Source of the DNA: Adineta vaga
Taxonomy: Eukaryota > Rotifera
Assembly (NCBI GenBank): GCA_021613535.1
Contig: CP075494.1
Span: 11,160,001 to 11,224,000 of the forward strand
DNA: 64,000 nt
Direction of reading: 5' to 3'
How positions within the stretch are numbered: the stretch's first letter is position 1; each line of letters begins with the position of its first letter. The position numbers and the translations under genes were made by a program. The notes below the pieces were generated by a model. That model saw only the letters and a program-made list of their open reading frames with translations. It did no database searches and was not told the DNA's origin. Positions 1 through 13,648 of the stretch are shown piece after piece.

Positions 1-483
1 TTTCGGCTGTAGCTTTATGTACACATATCATAATTCTTCGACGAACCATCCATTCGGAGAAAAATCGTCTATTCGGCGAAGGTTTTTCAAGGCCTTGTTT
101 TTCTTTTCGTTGGTTTCTTTCGTATATAATTCTTTAACCTTTATTTCAATAGTGAAATAGATGACATGAATCAAAGAAAATATGATTCTGGATTTTCGTT
201 TCTAATTCCAAAAACGTTTTTGGCAAATTTAGATGAATTATGATCAATTACAATTCTTTCTATTCTGAATGTATACTCATTTCGAGAGAGAAAATGTAAG
301 CGAATATCTGCTATAAGTAAGAATATTTTACTTTTTATATTACAAAAGGTTATGTAGATGTCAATGAATCAAATATTACTCAATTTCTAAATAAATGTGT
401 ATAATGAACTTTTAACTGAATTTCAAAATTATATACAGAGGACTTTTACCTATTAGATTTGATCTATTTTCAGATTAGTAATT
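1..483. other. upstream region of the STAT-like gene
   Basis: AT-rich sequence in which I recognise no gene. A pyrimidine-rich stretch ending in TTTTCAG at about 474 sits just before the proposed start codon. It could be the 3' end of a 5'UTR intron or a spliced-leader acceptor. Confidence 0.4.
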
Positions 484-3400
484 ATGTTCCCAAGTAAATC
501 GAAAAACAAACGATTAGCAGCACGATGTAAGTTTTGATCTTGATAACGATGATTGATCTATTGAATTTCTACATAGCACCCTCACCATCATCATATACAT
601 TCACATTAGTAAGTATGGTTAAAATTATGGAACGAAGAGATTCATTTAAAAAGCGCTATTCTAGACTCATCGAAGTGGCCTTTTCGAATGTTATCAGTTT
701 CTTTCGCCGAATGAATATTCCGAAAAAACATTCGGTTTGCTTGCTTTTCTTGTTCGAAGTTCTGTTGGTGAAATCAATTTTTCACCAATCATGGATGAAG
801 TAGAAAAACGTAATCAATCAGGGTAAAAATATTGATATTCATTTGAATGTATTTTTCTAATTTACATCGTGTTTATAATTAAGATCATTAATTGATTATG
901 TCAAAGTCTTAGAAGAGAAACGAACAGGTCTACCAATCAATGAAGCATCTATTGAAAAGTGTTTAATGTTAAATCGATTGATTTCTTGTATAAAACAAGT
1001 CAGTTGTTTTCTTTTACCATTGAATTCTGTACATCAAATTTCTTTGTCATAGAATATTGCTGAAATACTTACGCTTTTCTCCGATATTCGTCTCGATATG
1101 AAACTTAAATTAGTAGATCAGCTAATCAATCAAACAATCAATTATCCAAATGTAAATTTCATTTCATTGATTAATTGATGAATTTGCATAGGAAACTCTT
1201 GTTTTCATAGGATTTTCGACGACGTGAACTCGATTTTAATCATCGAAGAAATGCTCAGGACATGCGCCGTCTATTTTATCTTAGTCATAAAGAAGCAAAA
1301 GAACCACCCAGTTTCATTCATTTACAAAATAGGTAAGTCTTCTCGTCGATAATATAATCTACATGAAAGATTGATGATTTCTGTTGATAATTTAGAGTAA
1401 CAGAACATCTAAGTTATCTAATTGATGATAAAATGCGATATGATTCCAAGTTTCGTGATACTGGTATTAAAGAATTAACAAATATAATGAGCAAGTAATC
1501 ATTCTCTTTTCGATAATAACAGTTTCGATAGCAAACTTACTTTCAGTTCCTTTATGATTGTTACACAACCACATTTTGGTATTAATCCTGTCATTATATA
1601 TGATCGAAAAGCAGGAAATACTGAATATACAGCAAAAGTATCAGTAACAATTTTTTCATTGTTACATGATTTCATGCAAACACATCCGAATACAATCGAA
1701 TTATACGATATCGGTAAAGAATTTCGATCGTAATTCTTTATCTATTTGTTTTTATTTGATTATTTATAGAAATGAGTTTATGGCCATCATCACCACTTTA
1801 TAAACTTGATGAATCTCAAACACTTTCATGGAAAACTTGTCAAATTCAAATATCATCAGATGATCGACCACGAATGATTCAATATGCTGAATTATCTTTT
1901 ATAACAATCATACCAGCAAATAAAAATAATCCTCGTATGCATTTTAGTGATGCATTACATTCATTAAAATTCGCTATTAAAGTTCATGTAAGATTCTTAT
2001 CCATAGAGAAAATGTTCACTCATTGTTTTTACTTCTTTAGATGAATTTACCGGAATATAAATTTTCTCAAATCTATCAAATTCCATTGGAATCATCGTCA
2101 TTTGCCATTACTTCTCATCATAATCATATTCCATATATGTTATCAAAAGTAATCCTTGATGATATTCGACGTTTTTCCAAGGTAAATAAATAAACTTCGG
2201 CAGTACAGATATCCTTGTATTTGTATGAATTAGATATCAACAATTGATATGAATGTGGTATTAAATTTCCTTATACGTTATTTTAAACATCGAACAGGTG
2301 TTTTACCATATGATTTTTTTAAAAATTATATTGAAAATGAATTAAAACGGGCACAAAGTAATGAAATAGTTTATTAACTCATTTTGTTAAAAGAATCTTT
2401 TGTTCTTATAGATGAAAGAAAGAATTTTCATACATTAGAAGACGTTTTTATGGTAGGAAAATAATTTGTTTTTTCACATGTCGAAAAATCTTCTTCTCTA
2501 GGATTTTCTGATTCCATTCGTTCATCAAGTTGAATTTATGGCTAGACATCCAATTCTTTCCATGTTCTATGCTGATAGGTAAAATATACATTCATGATAA
2601 TATTTTAACAAAAGTTGATAAATCATTTTTGTTCTCTTCGAATAGACTTTTTCTTGGTATTTGCAATAGCGATCGAGCTGCTGATTTCATGATTAGATCT
2701 TCTGATCCTGATTCACCTATTGTTGGATTACGTATGAATTCAATTAAAATTGATTATAAATCAATTGCTTCATCTCCAGCTGCAAATAGATCAATTAAAC
2801 CTTATTCATGTGCTGTTCGTGTTGATATCTATAATAGTTTGTTGAGATATTCATTTCATTGATGTTTTAATACGATTTATTTCTTTCGTTTAGAACGAAT
2901 GAAAAAATTACAATATCGAACATTTGATACGAATATTCTTCCGAATGATATTGTCAAATTTGTCACAACAGCTCATACGGAAAAAGCTAGTTATATACGA
3001 GTTTTATCAAATATTGATAATAGTAATAATATGGGAAATTATAGATTATTTACAGATTTCGAAGAATATTATCGTAAGTCGGAGAAAATTGGTTAGAGAT
3101 GTGTTCAGTTTTTTTTATGTATAGACGATCGATTGCATGAAATCTATAGAACCAATGAAAAATATAAACCAATTACGAATTTAATTCTAAAGTATGATGA
3201 AATAGTTGGTACCGACCGATTTCATTGATCTTTACTTTGTTTTATTAGTGTGGAGAATGGAGACGATGATGTAGATGATGATGGTAGTTCTACTATTGGT
3301 GATTATCCTCGTTCTGATACTCCAAATACAAATTTAGCTGATATATTCTCCGATAATCCATGTAAGAAACAACTCATTTGATGAATGTAATACAAATTCT

Positions 3401-4307
3401 ATCATAGATTCAGTTCCTCCATCGTGTACGCCTTCATCCAGTCAAGAATATGTATGATTTCTATAAACTATCTATCCATGAAACTTTATCTTTCATTTTC
3501 TTTCAAGTTTACAAATGTACCTACTAACCAAGATTATACAACAATACCACCCTATGTTCAATCTAATTCTCCAATAAACAATGTCTCTTCATCATCGAAT
3601 CAGCAACTAAATCAACCAATAAATAATGAAGATCTTATTCGATATACTCTATCTCGACCAGATCTTCTTACACAACTCTTACAACGTATTACTATTCAAT
3701 ATCCACAGCAAAATCCCATATATCAAAATCAGCAGGCATATGAAACAACGCCTTTACAATATCAACAATCACCATTGAATCAGCGAATGACTTCACCTAT
3801 CATTCCAAATTCGCAAAATAATAGTAATCAGAATTTTATACCATCAAACTTAACACGCACTCAATTGTGTTCAGTATCAGAAAATCTTCCAAATGAATCA
3901 TCAACAGTTCCATTGCAATTCATAACGACACAACAAGTAAATCAAAATTGATTTTTCTATAAGACTTGTTCTTCAAAAGTCTCAGATTCTATCGATAGAT
4001 AGACGAATCAAGTTGCCTATTTCCTAAATAAAAAACAAGCCTCATTGATTTATTTATACATCATCTCTCTTCCCCACTTCGTAGCTATTCCGATATGTAA
4101 ATAAATAACTTTTTATATTCATCTGTTCTTACAAGGTTAAATATATTTATATTCATTAACACGCTTTACTATTTCCTTCGAAAATGTTTTCTATGCCTTG
4201 AAAATTAATCATCTACGGACTTTTTTTCTTTTCATATTTAGACACCATCGATGGCAATTAATGAAGATCTAATAGACTTCGATAAACTTTTTGCTTCTTC
4301 GGATTAA
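484..4307 (+). CDS. STAT-like transcription factor (divergent)
   Basis: Multi-exon gene with at least a dozen short introns. Exons read in order give a helical charged N-terminal half, a middle section resembling the STAT DNA-binding and linker region (with MIVTQPHFGINPVI and later VLPYDFFKNYIE), and an SH2-type signature at about 2.65-2.76 kb, DFMIRSSDPDSPIVGLRM. That signature parallels the STAT SH2 core and keeps the phosphotyrosine-binding arginine. A Gln/Asn/Pro-rich tail follows (3.5-3.94 kb), and a last exon at 4242 encodes an acidic-hydrophobic end, NEDLIDFDKLFASSD, like an activation domain. An AATAAA at about 4373 fits its 3' end. In the known family, STATs dimerise through pTyr-SH2 contacts and act in the nucleus. 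Identity here rests on motif order only, and another SH2-bearing factor is possible. The N-terminal exon structure (484 to about 800) is the least certain part. Confidence 0.55.
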
Positions 4308-7074
4308 AATCTATTATTCATTTGAATGATTACTGTTACAACCTTTTTCCTTTTGTTATATAATATAATATAAATAAACGTCCATAGGTGTATACATAAT
4401 CTTCATTTTTCAATTCATTTAAAGCAATAAGTGTCAAAGCGATTAGTAAATGTGAACTTTCTTAATGTCGAGAAAAATATCTATTAATATCAATCTGTCT
4501 TGTTTATAAGAACGATATCTTCTTCTTTTTTTTGTAGCGTTTCCGTATTTATCCAAACGAAGAAGAAAAAGAATAATGATAACAAAACTAACAGCAATTT
4601 GCCAACGAGAAAAACAAGCAATCTATCAAATAACTCAGCTGGGAACTATTTTCTTCTACTTTTTTAAAATAGCTTATTGATGCTAGTTGATAAAGAAGAA
4701 ATGCTTTACAATATCAGTTAACTTACATATATCTTTCGATCGAAAAAGTATATTTTCACTTGACGATCAAGACTTGCTAGGGGAGAAAAAGGAGACAAAA
4801 AGAAAATGGTGACCACCACCATCACCACATGTTCAGAAAAAACACCATCATCGAAGCAAAGAGGCTATACGCACAGTCTGTTATGTTAAGAGAGAAAACG
4901 GGGATGAGACTAATTTATTTAGAACCGACACGAGGAACAAGGCGAATAAGAACGAGTCGATCACGCATTTTCTGTTCTTCCTCTTTCTTACACTAGTTCA
5001 ATCAACAAAAGAAGAAAAAAAAAGATACAGAGAAAAAAAAAGTCATCGAACATGTCTATGCGTGCATTCTCTCTAGTAGTGTGTCGAATATAAATATAGA
5101 AGCAGATGGTTATTTTTTTTCTTCTACGTTTTAGAACAACGAATATACATTATTGAACTGCACAAGACTTTTCTTTCGTCAATCACGAATATACAAATGA
5201 AAAATGAATTAGTTCTTTCTTTGAATACATGTGAAAGATTGCACACTGGCAACATTGATGAGGTATGACGATCAGCATGTTCGATGTTAACCAGCTGGCA
5301 GGCTGAGATGAAAAAAGAAGAAGCAGCAACAGAGATGGATGATCTGATTGTTGTCTCCCGCTAAGAGGATTCTTTTTCCATGTCGGTCAAGCTAGAAATG
5401 GTATATACAGATATGAACAATAATAATGTTCTATAAACAACCTCATTTCTTCTTTTGGGAATGATATGCATTTCTGCATCTATTTCTGTTCAGTTATCAT
5501 TATTTGTTCATCATTTCCTTTTCTTTTCTGGTGTTATTCTTTTCGTCCTTATCGAGAAAAAGAGAAAAAGAGAGAGAGAGAAAAAGAAAAGAAAGGAAAG
5601 GAAAACATCATTCTATTGGTGTTGTCCTTTCTCTTCTAGCCGAAAATACTTCCTACATCTATATATACATATATATCAATCAGAAGATATGCCGTTTTCT
5701 TCTTTTTCTTTGCGTATTGGCCAAATTTGGAGTCGACATTACTCTAATATCCTGATTCTTCTATTCTGATGTACAAGAATAGAGTGTGCATATCTATATA
5801 CACAGACAAAAAGGAATCATCAGTGGCATATATATATACAAGAGTATTGTACGATTCTTTATTCAGTTATTTTCCATTTTTCCAGTATCTCTCCTCGATG
5901 TCGACCGATGTTCAATAAAGTAAGTACAATTTCTTTGGAAAGTATCCCACTCCGTACTTCTAAGACAGGCCATATTGAAATGAAATCTTATGGAATGTAA
6001 TAGAAGTATGCCGAGGGCTTTCACAATCGACAATCAATTTAATTCATATACAATCGGTCAATCAAGATATTCATGGCAATTGAAGAAAAAATAACCGAAA
6101 CACAAAAAAAAGAGTGAAAGAAGGGCTGTGTTCCAGATGTGTGATATCTATTCTCCTGCTGATTGACCATTCATTTGTAAAAAGAGACAAGGAAGTAGGA
6201 TAGATAGATAAGATCGAATGATTTGACGCAAACATTAAAAAAAATTTGCTGCAGAATGAAGAGTATTGAATTTTAATTAGATGCTGTAAATCATCATAAT
6301 GTTTCTCAAATACATTCAGATAATGAATATTTAATTGCAATGATCCATAGCAAGAAGAAAGGAAATGTTCAGATGCCATTTCAATTATAAGAAAAGAAAA
6401 TATCATTGAAGCTTTTGATCTGTAAAATAGATTATCTAGAGAGTCAGAGAGAAAAACATAGACGTCTCAATTGAACAACCGTTTAGAACTGAAATAAACA
6501 AGAAAAAGAAAGTTTATCTGAACAATATCAAGCAATTTGATTATGAATACGTTTGATGATAGCAATAATTCATTTGACCTTTACTGCTATATGATCAGCA
6601 GCCATTCTTTCAGTCAATTGATAGTAATCTAATGGACATAAGTACATAGGAATGCATAAGTCGGAAAAACGATCAACACACTATCTCTTCTTTATATATT
6701 CCATGAAATCGTAACGTTCTATCTGACCTATATGAGAATATACAATGATTTCTGTGTATATCTTCGATTGAATAATTAGTTGAGAAAGCATTCGAAATTT
6801 TGATCTTATTGAAGATATTTCTTTATTTTTTCTTTTGAAGAAGTAAAACGGCTACAGACAAAAAAATAATAACTTTTTAAATAGTCGAAATAAAACGAAA
6901 TCCAGCACCAAATTTCATCTCTATATATAAACTTCGATTTTTTTTCAATGAAGGAAACATATTTTCAAGAAATATACATAATGAGCAAGACAATAGATAT
7001 TATCGTTTTGAAATAAGAAGAGAAAAAAAAAATGAATAGAAATAAGAATTAAGAAAAGAAATTGATGATGAATT
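4308..7074. other. intergenic region, low complexity
   Basis: About 2.8 kb holding the 3'UTR of the STAT-like gene and, at the far end, the 3'UTR of the REEP gene. There are purine-rich runs (for example about 5555-5601), TA-rich tracts and short open frames of biased composition. I recognise no conserved protein on either strand. Confidence 0.5.
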
Positions 7075-8665
7075 TTAAATTCTTCTGCGCATATTTTCAA
7101 CTTCATCATCAGTATCATTTGAACTATTGATATCACATTCATTTGATACACCTGATTTGATTGCTGATTTTTTTGTTATTGTTTGCTTTATTTGTCGTTT
7201 AGAAGGGATTTCAACATTATTCTAAATAAACAAATGAATAATCAGTCCAATCAAAAATAAATATGAAAACGTGCAAGAGAAGTATTCACAAAAGAACACA
7301 GATCTTATTACCTTTCATTCTATATGGCAGGAAAAAAAGAAGGTCATAGGTATGAGAAAAAATGATCAAATAAGTAAGTAGGTACTTACTTCGTTGGAAC
7401 TATTTTTATTTGCTGATCGTCCTCGACGAGCCAACACTTTTGACATTTCATATTCATCCAATGGATTATCAGATGAATCATCTGGTTTTTCTTGATAATC
7501 TGAAATTCAATGATTTGTATTTTCTATATCTCGTGATCAATGTACTCACGTGATAAAGGTTTTCGATTCGTTCCTTTTGATAAATATTTTTGATCTTCTT
7601 TCAATCGACTCGTAAATTCCATATCTATTCATAATTAGAAGAAAATCTTTTCGAATCAAAAATTGCTTTTCAAATAAACCTTCTTCACTTTCTTCATATA
7701 ATGTTGCTGGTGGAGTGGTCGACGTTTTCGTTCCATTATTACTAATATCACTTGTGCTCAATGAACGTTTAAGATGTTCGCCAAGATATGTTTGACCCTA
7801 TTGAAAGAAAAATATACACATATATATAATTGAATACATTGCCCTTTCGAGGTCATTCTTTACCAATACAGCAGTATTTAAAAATACATTTGATGCATAT
7901 CGAAAACCTTTATTTGTTAGATCAAGGATTGCTGAATAACTTTTTTGTCTTGTTTGTTCAATCAATTGATCGATTTCCTAGAAATCAACGAACGCATTCA
8001 TATTTCACACTTGATAAAATTCTCGTTTAATACAAAAGAGTAGAAGAAAATGAAAAGAACTGTCTTATGTCATCGAAAGAACGATGAAATAACTTATTTA
8101 TGTAATGATCACCTAGGTAACGATCTATGTGGTCGTTTAAACTAATTTTTAAATAACCAAATCGATCAGTTACTTAACTTATATACATTCTCAAAATTCT
8201 TACTTGTTCTCGTTCTTTAAGTAATGGTTGAATAAAACGTTTGTATAAAAATGTCGAACCAGATGGTGAAACAATCCAAAATACAATAACTATTTTAATC
8301 CAATAATAAAATGGAAACCTAAAAGTTAAAATTCAACTCATTCATTTCATTCTCTTAATAAATTTTTACCATGAAAGAACAAGATCAGTTATTGTTTCAC
8401 ATGCAAGAAATATAGAGAACACAATCCAATATCGAAGACAATCCACCTAAGAGAGAAGATACGTTTTTCATCTTTAAACATGGAAATTTTCGTGTTATAC
8501 CACTCCACGTAAATCTGAAGTAATCAATGATTTGTACGATCGATATCCAGGATAAAGTGTTCCAATTGTTACACTAGATATAAAATGAGAAAATAATGAA
8601 TGATACTATTAAATCTTTCATATAAATACAAACATAATGCAACGAGCAAGTAAACTTGATACCAT
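7075..8665 (-). CDS. REEP: REEP1-4-type receptor expression-enhancing protein (TB2/DP1/HVA22 family)
   Basis: REEP proteins are ER hairpin membrane proteins that curve tubules and link ER to microtubules. Reading the minus strand, exon 1 (8665-8634) gives MVSSLLARCI and joins through a GTTTGT donor to VTIGTLYPGYRSYKSL, the family hallmark. Next come VDCLRYWIVFSIFLACETIT and DLVLSW (second hydrophobic block), then FPFYYWIKIVIVFWIVSPSG with STFLYKRFIQPLL, then an amphipathic helix, EIDRLIEQTRQKSYSA. This matches the REEP1-4 subgroup, which begins directly before the first hairpin, rather than REEP5/6 with their longer N-terminus. The C-terminal part is polar and Ser/Asp-rich, ending NMRRRI before TAA. 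The start was chosen because its phase fits the next exon and it aligns with the REEP1 N-terminus. A TTTTGTAG acceptor-like site lies shortly upstream of the ATG. Confidence 0.85.
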
Positions 8666-9353
8666 GATAGTATTGTTGTAAAATCTACAAAAATGAATTC
8701 ATATACTTGAAAACATGAACCATACAGATGTTGATTATATAATTGAAGACAAAGCATAAAACAAAAGTATCATCAGATGTAAATCTTAATGATATCTTTA
8801 CTGTATTATATACCGTCTATTATTTGATATAGAAACTAGAGATGACAACCTAAATTAATTTTTCTTTCCTGTCCCTTCTGTCTGTTCTACGATAGTCAGT
8901 CAGCTGTCTTTGTATGCGTTGTTATTTCTTTTACATTTTAACTAACCAATAGGAACAAAAGAATGGATTGAACACCGGTTGATAGCGACATTTTCATATG
9001 AATTCAAAGGACACGAACCAACAAGACGAGAGAGAGAGACATTCTTTTTTCTTTTATTAAATTTTCATCATATATATATTTATACATAAATGTTCTTTTC
9101 GCATTGTTGAGCATCATTGACAAAGTTATCGAACGACTAGGTGTCAAGAGGAGAAGAGAGAGAGAGAGAGAGAAAGAAAGAGAAGGAGAAAAACTTTACA
9201 ATTCAAGCTAGAATAGGTGAAAATGAAATGTTTCTTTTTTTTTCTTCGATCTAAAACTACAACACACGCACACACAAAAGATAAGCGCCAGACCAGCTGG
9301 TATCTTCACAAAAAAATGCATGAAATCATATCACTCGGTGAAGTGCTTTTATT
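8666..9353. other. intergenic region between REEP and TMCC
   Basis: 5' flank of the REEP gene and 3' flank of the TMCC gene. It contains a GA microsatellite at about 9150-9190. A short minus-strand open segment at 8945-8993 starts with ATG and could be an upstream untranslated or alternative exon, but its phase does not fit the REEP exon 2 frame. Confidence 0.4.
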
Positions 9354-11879
9354 TCAGGATGTTCGCTTGAAGATATTTGGTAATTCTAAAAGGAATAGGA
9401 TAGAGTTGAAAAGTAAACAGAAGATCTTTACCTCGAAAATATGAGCGTTGAAAATAATTCTCTGGTAAATAATGAAAGGAAATCCATATAAAGGCAAAGA
9501 TAAGAATAATAACGGCATGTACACTAGAAAAAAAAATCCAAGAAGAACATAGATTTAATAATTAATAATAGAAATGTGTTATTACCGTGATTGAACGAGA
9601 TTTTTAATCGTAGATAATAGAAGAAGGATAATAGCAAAGACTGTCAGTAGAATATTGACAAATTTACTAATCAATCGATGTGTATTTTCTTCTGTTTCAA
9701 GTGAATGTGCTTGAGTTTGTTCTACTTTTGTCGTCTAAATGAATTTCATAAATAAATCCATAATAAAAGAAGAAAGAACTCACTCTTGTATCAAGTTTAT
9801 CTAATTTCTCAACCATTTCTGTCCAATATTCATTGAAATTATATAGGAGTTTTTCTTCCAATTTTTTCAAATCATTCTTTATTGCTGGCATTTCATATTG
9901 ATGTAAAGTAGTTAGATCTGTTATTTCACTATTTAATCGTTCATTCTGTTCTTGTTGCAATTCTTGAAGTTTAACTAATGAATCGGTTTGTTTTTGCATT
10001 TCAGTCATTCGAGTTTCATAGCGATCAATAGATTTTTGCATCAAATCAATTTTTAACATTAATTGTTGATATTCACCTGTTGACTGAAATGTATACACAA
10101 TCAATAGAAGAAATTGAATAGAGAAAGATTCAGAATCTACCATAGTATTTCGTTTGGATGTATTTTGACTGACGAATCGTTCATCACTGGAATGATCGGA
10201 TATACGATCGTTAGATTCAGTATTTGAATTGTCACTAGATGAAAAAGATTGAAGATTGAAGAGCAAATAGTGCAAGAATACTTACGTGAAACGTCGTTTT
10301 GTGGAAGGTGATTTGTCTAGATCATGTATGGCACCTAGATCAGCTAGAATAGAATCAAATAGAGATGATTTTTCTCGTATTTTCACTAATATACTTACAG
10401 TTTAAATCGATATAAAATTGCGAATTTCCAATTTCATTGGATATTGAACTTGATGGAGACGATCGAAAGTGTTCAAGTGTATTACTATTCTGACTTAATG
10501 ATAATAAATGCTGATTTTGATTATTACTATTTCCCAATGGTGTAATCGAATTCATTGGTGTTGATGGAAGAGGTGATTGATTTAGATGATTATCGTTATC
10601 CAGATGTTGTGATGAATTTGAACGTTCATTAATAATTGGTGTTGAAATATCATTTATTGAAGGATGGTCTAAATTGTCATTAGGAATTCTCCTATGAAGA
10701 GTATTGAGAATATCTTTCGATACATAACGTTTAGGAATATCACCAGCTCGAATACGACCAATATCAGTTTGATAATCGGTAATCTTTTTTTCTAATTCTT
10801 TCTTTGTATCTTGTATTTTACTAACACGTTTATCAAAGGAATCTTTCGATGTTTTCGATTCATTTGAGCCACCAGGAATTGTTGTAATACGAAGAAATTC
10901 AGCTACCATCTGTTCAACACTTTGTTGAGCAATATGATGAAGACGTTGAGCTTTTTCTAGTTTCGCTTCAGCTTTTGCTAAAGCTATTTGTTTTCGACGT
11001 TCAAATGGATCAATATCTGATGTAGACAGATTCTTTTTATAAGAAAAATTCGTTGCTGGTACATCATTATCTGAACTAGCATTGTTCAACTAAAGAGAAA
11101 TAATTGTCAAAGAAAAATTGATTGAAGAATAGTTGTGTTATTATTTACACTGTCGGATAAGCCAAGTTTTTGTTGAGCAACAAAATTGGGTGTCAAAAGT
11201 TGATTACTAGTCATATGTGATTGATCAAAGTTTGAAGTTGATTTAACAGTATTAGTTGAAGAATTTGTTTGTTTAGGTTTTGAATCAATTATTGTCGGAG
11301 ATTGAATGGTCGTGATTATTTGTGGTTCTGGACTAGGACTAATTCGTTTACGTTGTGATCGTCTAAATGAAATCATCGGAGATGAATAAAAGCAATTAAC
11401 TGATTGTCTGTGTACCTGACGATGAATTTTTTATATGAAAACTGTTCGAAAGAATTCATTTTGTACTGTATGCAAAAAAAACTGTTTTGCTTTTAAATGT
11501 CTTTACTGATTGTTCCTTTTACGTAGTAAAACGAGAATGAAAAAAAAAACTTCTCTATAGCTTTCAAGTGACTAAGACGCTCGATTGAAAATGAAAAATA
11601 TCATGACGTTAATATAGTCACCGATGAAACATAATGACGAAGAAAGGCAAAAAATGTCTATGAATCAGATGAAAAAAATGGCGACAATCACCAAAAAAAA
11701 CAATACTTGGAAAACGTCAATAGACACTCCCTAGAATTTCTTTTTTCGCAAAGACTTTCAAGTGCAGTAATCTAAATAAAAATTCTCGGGATGTAAAAAT
11801 CTTACCGAAGTCTTGAATCTGTCGACAAAGGATTGTTGATAATATGAATTGGTCGATTTGTATGTTCGATATCGTTCAT
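9354..11879 (-). CDS. TMCC: TMCC-family transmembrane and coiled-coil protein
   Basis: TMCC1-3 are ER membrane proteins with long coiled coils and two C-terminal membrane spans. The proposed start is at 11879 (MNDIEHTNRPIHIINNPLST). The next exons give a Ser/Thr/Gln-rich region and a first coiled coil at about 10.7-11.0 kb (LEKAQRLHHIAQQSVEQMVA, then a KKELEKKITDYQTDIGRI heptad block), in the place of the TMCC domain. A Ser/Asn-rich linker follows, then a second long coiled coil at about 9.8-10.1 kb (YQQLMLKIDLMQKSIDRYET to EKLLYNFNEYWTEMVEKLDK). Two hydrophobic segments close the protein (one at about 9.6-9.66 kb, then AVIILIFAFIWISFHYLP), ending ELPNIFKRTS. This order matches the family. 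A pyrimidine tract ending in CAG lies about 25 nt before the ATG, followed by a tiny upstream ORF. Confidence 0.75.
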
Positions 11880-12471
11880 AGTTTCAGAAAGACAAGAAAC
11901 ATCTGAAAAAAAATAATAATAAAAAGAAAAGATAATTCGTTGAGTCATGTCCAAGATGAAAAGAATGCAACTGTAAAATAAAATTTTAATAACAATATAG
12001 TTTTACTTCTTCTCTATGTCAAACAAAACACATTATTATATTCTCTTGTCAATTTTTACAATAGTAATGTCTTTTTTTTCTCTGTTCGAATTAGTAACAA
12101 TAAAGAACACAGAAGCATAGTCTACTGCTTTTTTTCATTCTTACTTTAGCAGAAAAGGAAACACTTTATTTGATCACTAATTTCAGTTTAAAACTATATT
12201 GCTGTATTAGTAGATCTGTTCTATGTAAACAAGATAAAAGTCACGAACATAAACGCAGAAATCCTGACTGGATGAAAGAAAGAGAGAAAGAAGAAAATGG
12301 TTTCTTTGCGTCATTTCCTTTCGTATATTTCCAGATGTAATCAACATAATTGTTTACGTTAGATAGTTCGACCGTACATAAGATAAAAAAAAAGAAGAAA
12401 AATTTGTTTGTAACGAGAGATCTAAAAAATAGAAATAAACCAATTCCCAAAAGTAAAGCAAAATACACGAT
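11880..12471. other. intergenic region, TMCC 5' flank / RNF146 3' flank
   Basis: AT-rich, with homopolymer runs. No gene recognised. Confidence 0.4.
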
Positions 12472-13648
12472 TTAATTATTCGGTGTATTCAATGATAGAT
12501 TAGTTAGTATTGTATCATCATTATCATCATTAATAGTGGAATGATTGTGCTGCGTGTCATTATCTTCACCGCCAATCAAAACAGGTCGAAGTCGAGATAC
12601 GGGTGGAACTTCGTCGTCATCATCGTCGTTGTCATCACTACTCCATGACAGCACACGGTGTTCGTCAAGATTATTACTTGTTCGCCAAGTATTTGGGTTT
12701 GTCGTACTCGGATTACCAAGGCCATCAGCAGGTTGTCGAATAGCTGTTCGATTAGTATCATCAATCGGAAGAACGATAGGAGGTGTCAACGTTGGTTCTT
12801 CTCCATCAGCATTCGATCGAGATCTACTTACAACAGATTGATCTATAGGAGAAGAATTTGCGATTATTGATGGAACTGATGAGACAAGAGATGGTACAAC
12901 AGGTGTTTCAAGATTCGATTGAGCCACATTTTGTAGATCAAGTTTTAATCCACCTACGCCTTTTTTTGGGGCCGATATTAAATCATATTTAATTCGACGT
13001 CGACGTTGTGTATCATTCAAACGATATTGATTCATATTTTCAAAATCGACGACATAAAGATGACCAACAATGAGAATTTCTAATCGTCGATCACCACGTC
13101 GAAATGATTGATCAATTTCATCATTAGTTCGTTGATCATACAACCACCAACCATTACGTCCTTCATAGTACCTAAATCAAACAAGAAAAAACAATCATTT
13201 CTTATCTAAATTTCTCTGAATCAGCTATGAGACAATCTTAGTCATTCTCGAATATATTGAAGTGCGACAGCTGCGTAGTAAAAGAAATAATATCATACCA
13301 CACATGACGAGAAGTTGAATTACTAGTTGAAAGTGTTTCATCATCACGTAATGTTGCTGCTAATACATTTGGTTTATCAATTAATTCACGTGAAAATGGT
13401 TTTCTACAAAGAAGTCATCAATAGAAGATTTTGTTTTCATGAAATAGTAAATCTTACCGACAAAGAGCACAATTATGGCTCACATTTGCTACACCTTTGA
13501 CACATAGAAAACAAAAGGAATGTCCACAGGGTAATTTTACAGGATTTACAATTGATTGTAAACATACACTACAATCCGCGGAACGATGTGAACTAGTGCT
13601 CATAATTGATAGTCTTTTTTTTCTTCTTGTTGACAGACAATCAATCAT
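12472..13648 (-). CDS. RNF146: RNF146 (Iduna) RING-WWE E3 ubiquitin ligase
   Basis: RNF146 ubiquitinates poly-ADP-ribosylated proteins such as axin. Its WWE domain reads iso-ADP-ribose and activates the RING. Exon 1 encodes a C3HC4 RING: CSVCLQSIVNPVKLPCGHSF, then CFLCVKG, then CALCR. A short middle exon carries RELIDKPNVLAATL. The large exon from about 13172 opens with the WWE core YYEGRNGWWLYDQRTN and continues with VGHLYVVDFENMNQYRLN and the basic RRRRIKYD, almost a textbook RNF146 order. The rest (12472-12950) is low-complexity Ser/Asp-rich tail, also typical. The start may be 13648 or the internal ATG at 13603, with MSTSSHRSADCS directly before the RING. It lies head-to-head with ENKD1, about 300 bp apart, suggesting a shared promoter region. 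Confidence 0.93.

Noticed and set aside
5455-5769. + strand frame with a Lys/Arg/Glu run
   Set aside because: Driven by a GA-rich simple repeat; the remaining residues show no domain.
6071-6406. Minus-strand 111-codon frame
   Set aside because: No recognisable motif, no splice partners, composition typical of AT-rich spacer.
8945-8993. ATG-initiated short exon (MSLSTGVQSILLFLL) as REEP exon 1
   Set aside because: It would join REEP exon 2 in the wrong phase, whereas the exon at 8634-8665 fits both phase and the family N-terminus.
9217-9444. + strand 75-codon frame
   Set aside because: It lies antisense over the last TMCC exon and its 3' flank and shows no family signal.
12545-12870. Two + strand open frames with Ser-rich sequence
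   Set aside because: They are antisense to the low-complexity tail exon of RNF146; repeats of GAT/CAT codons keep the other strand open.
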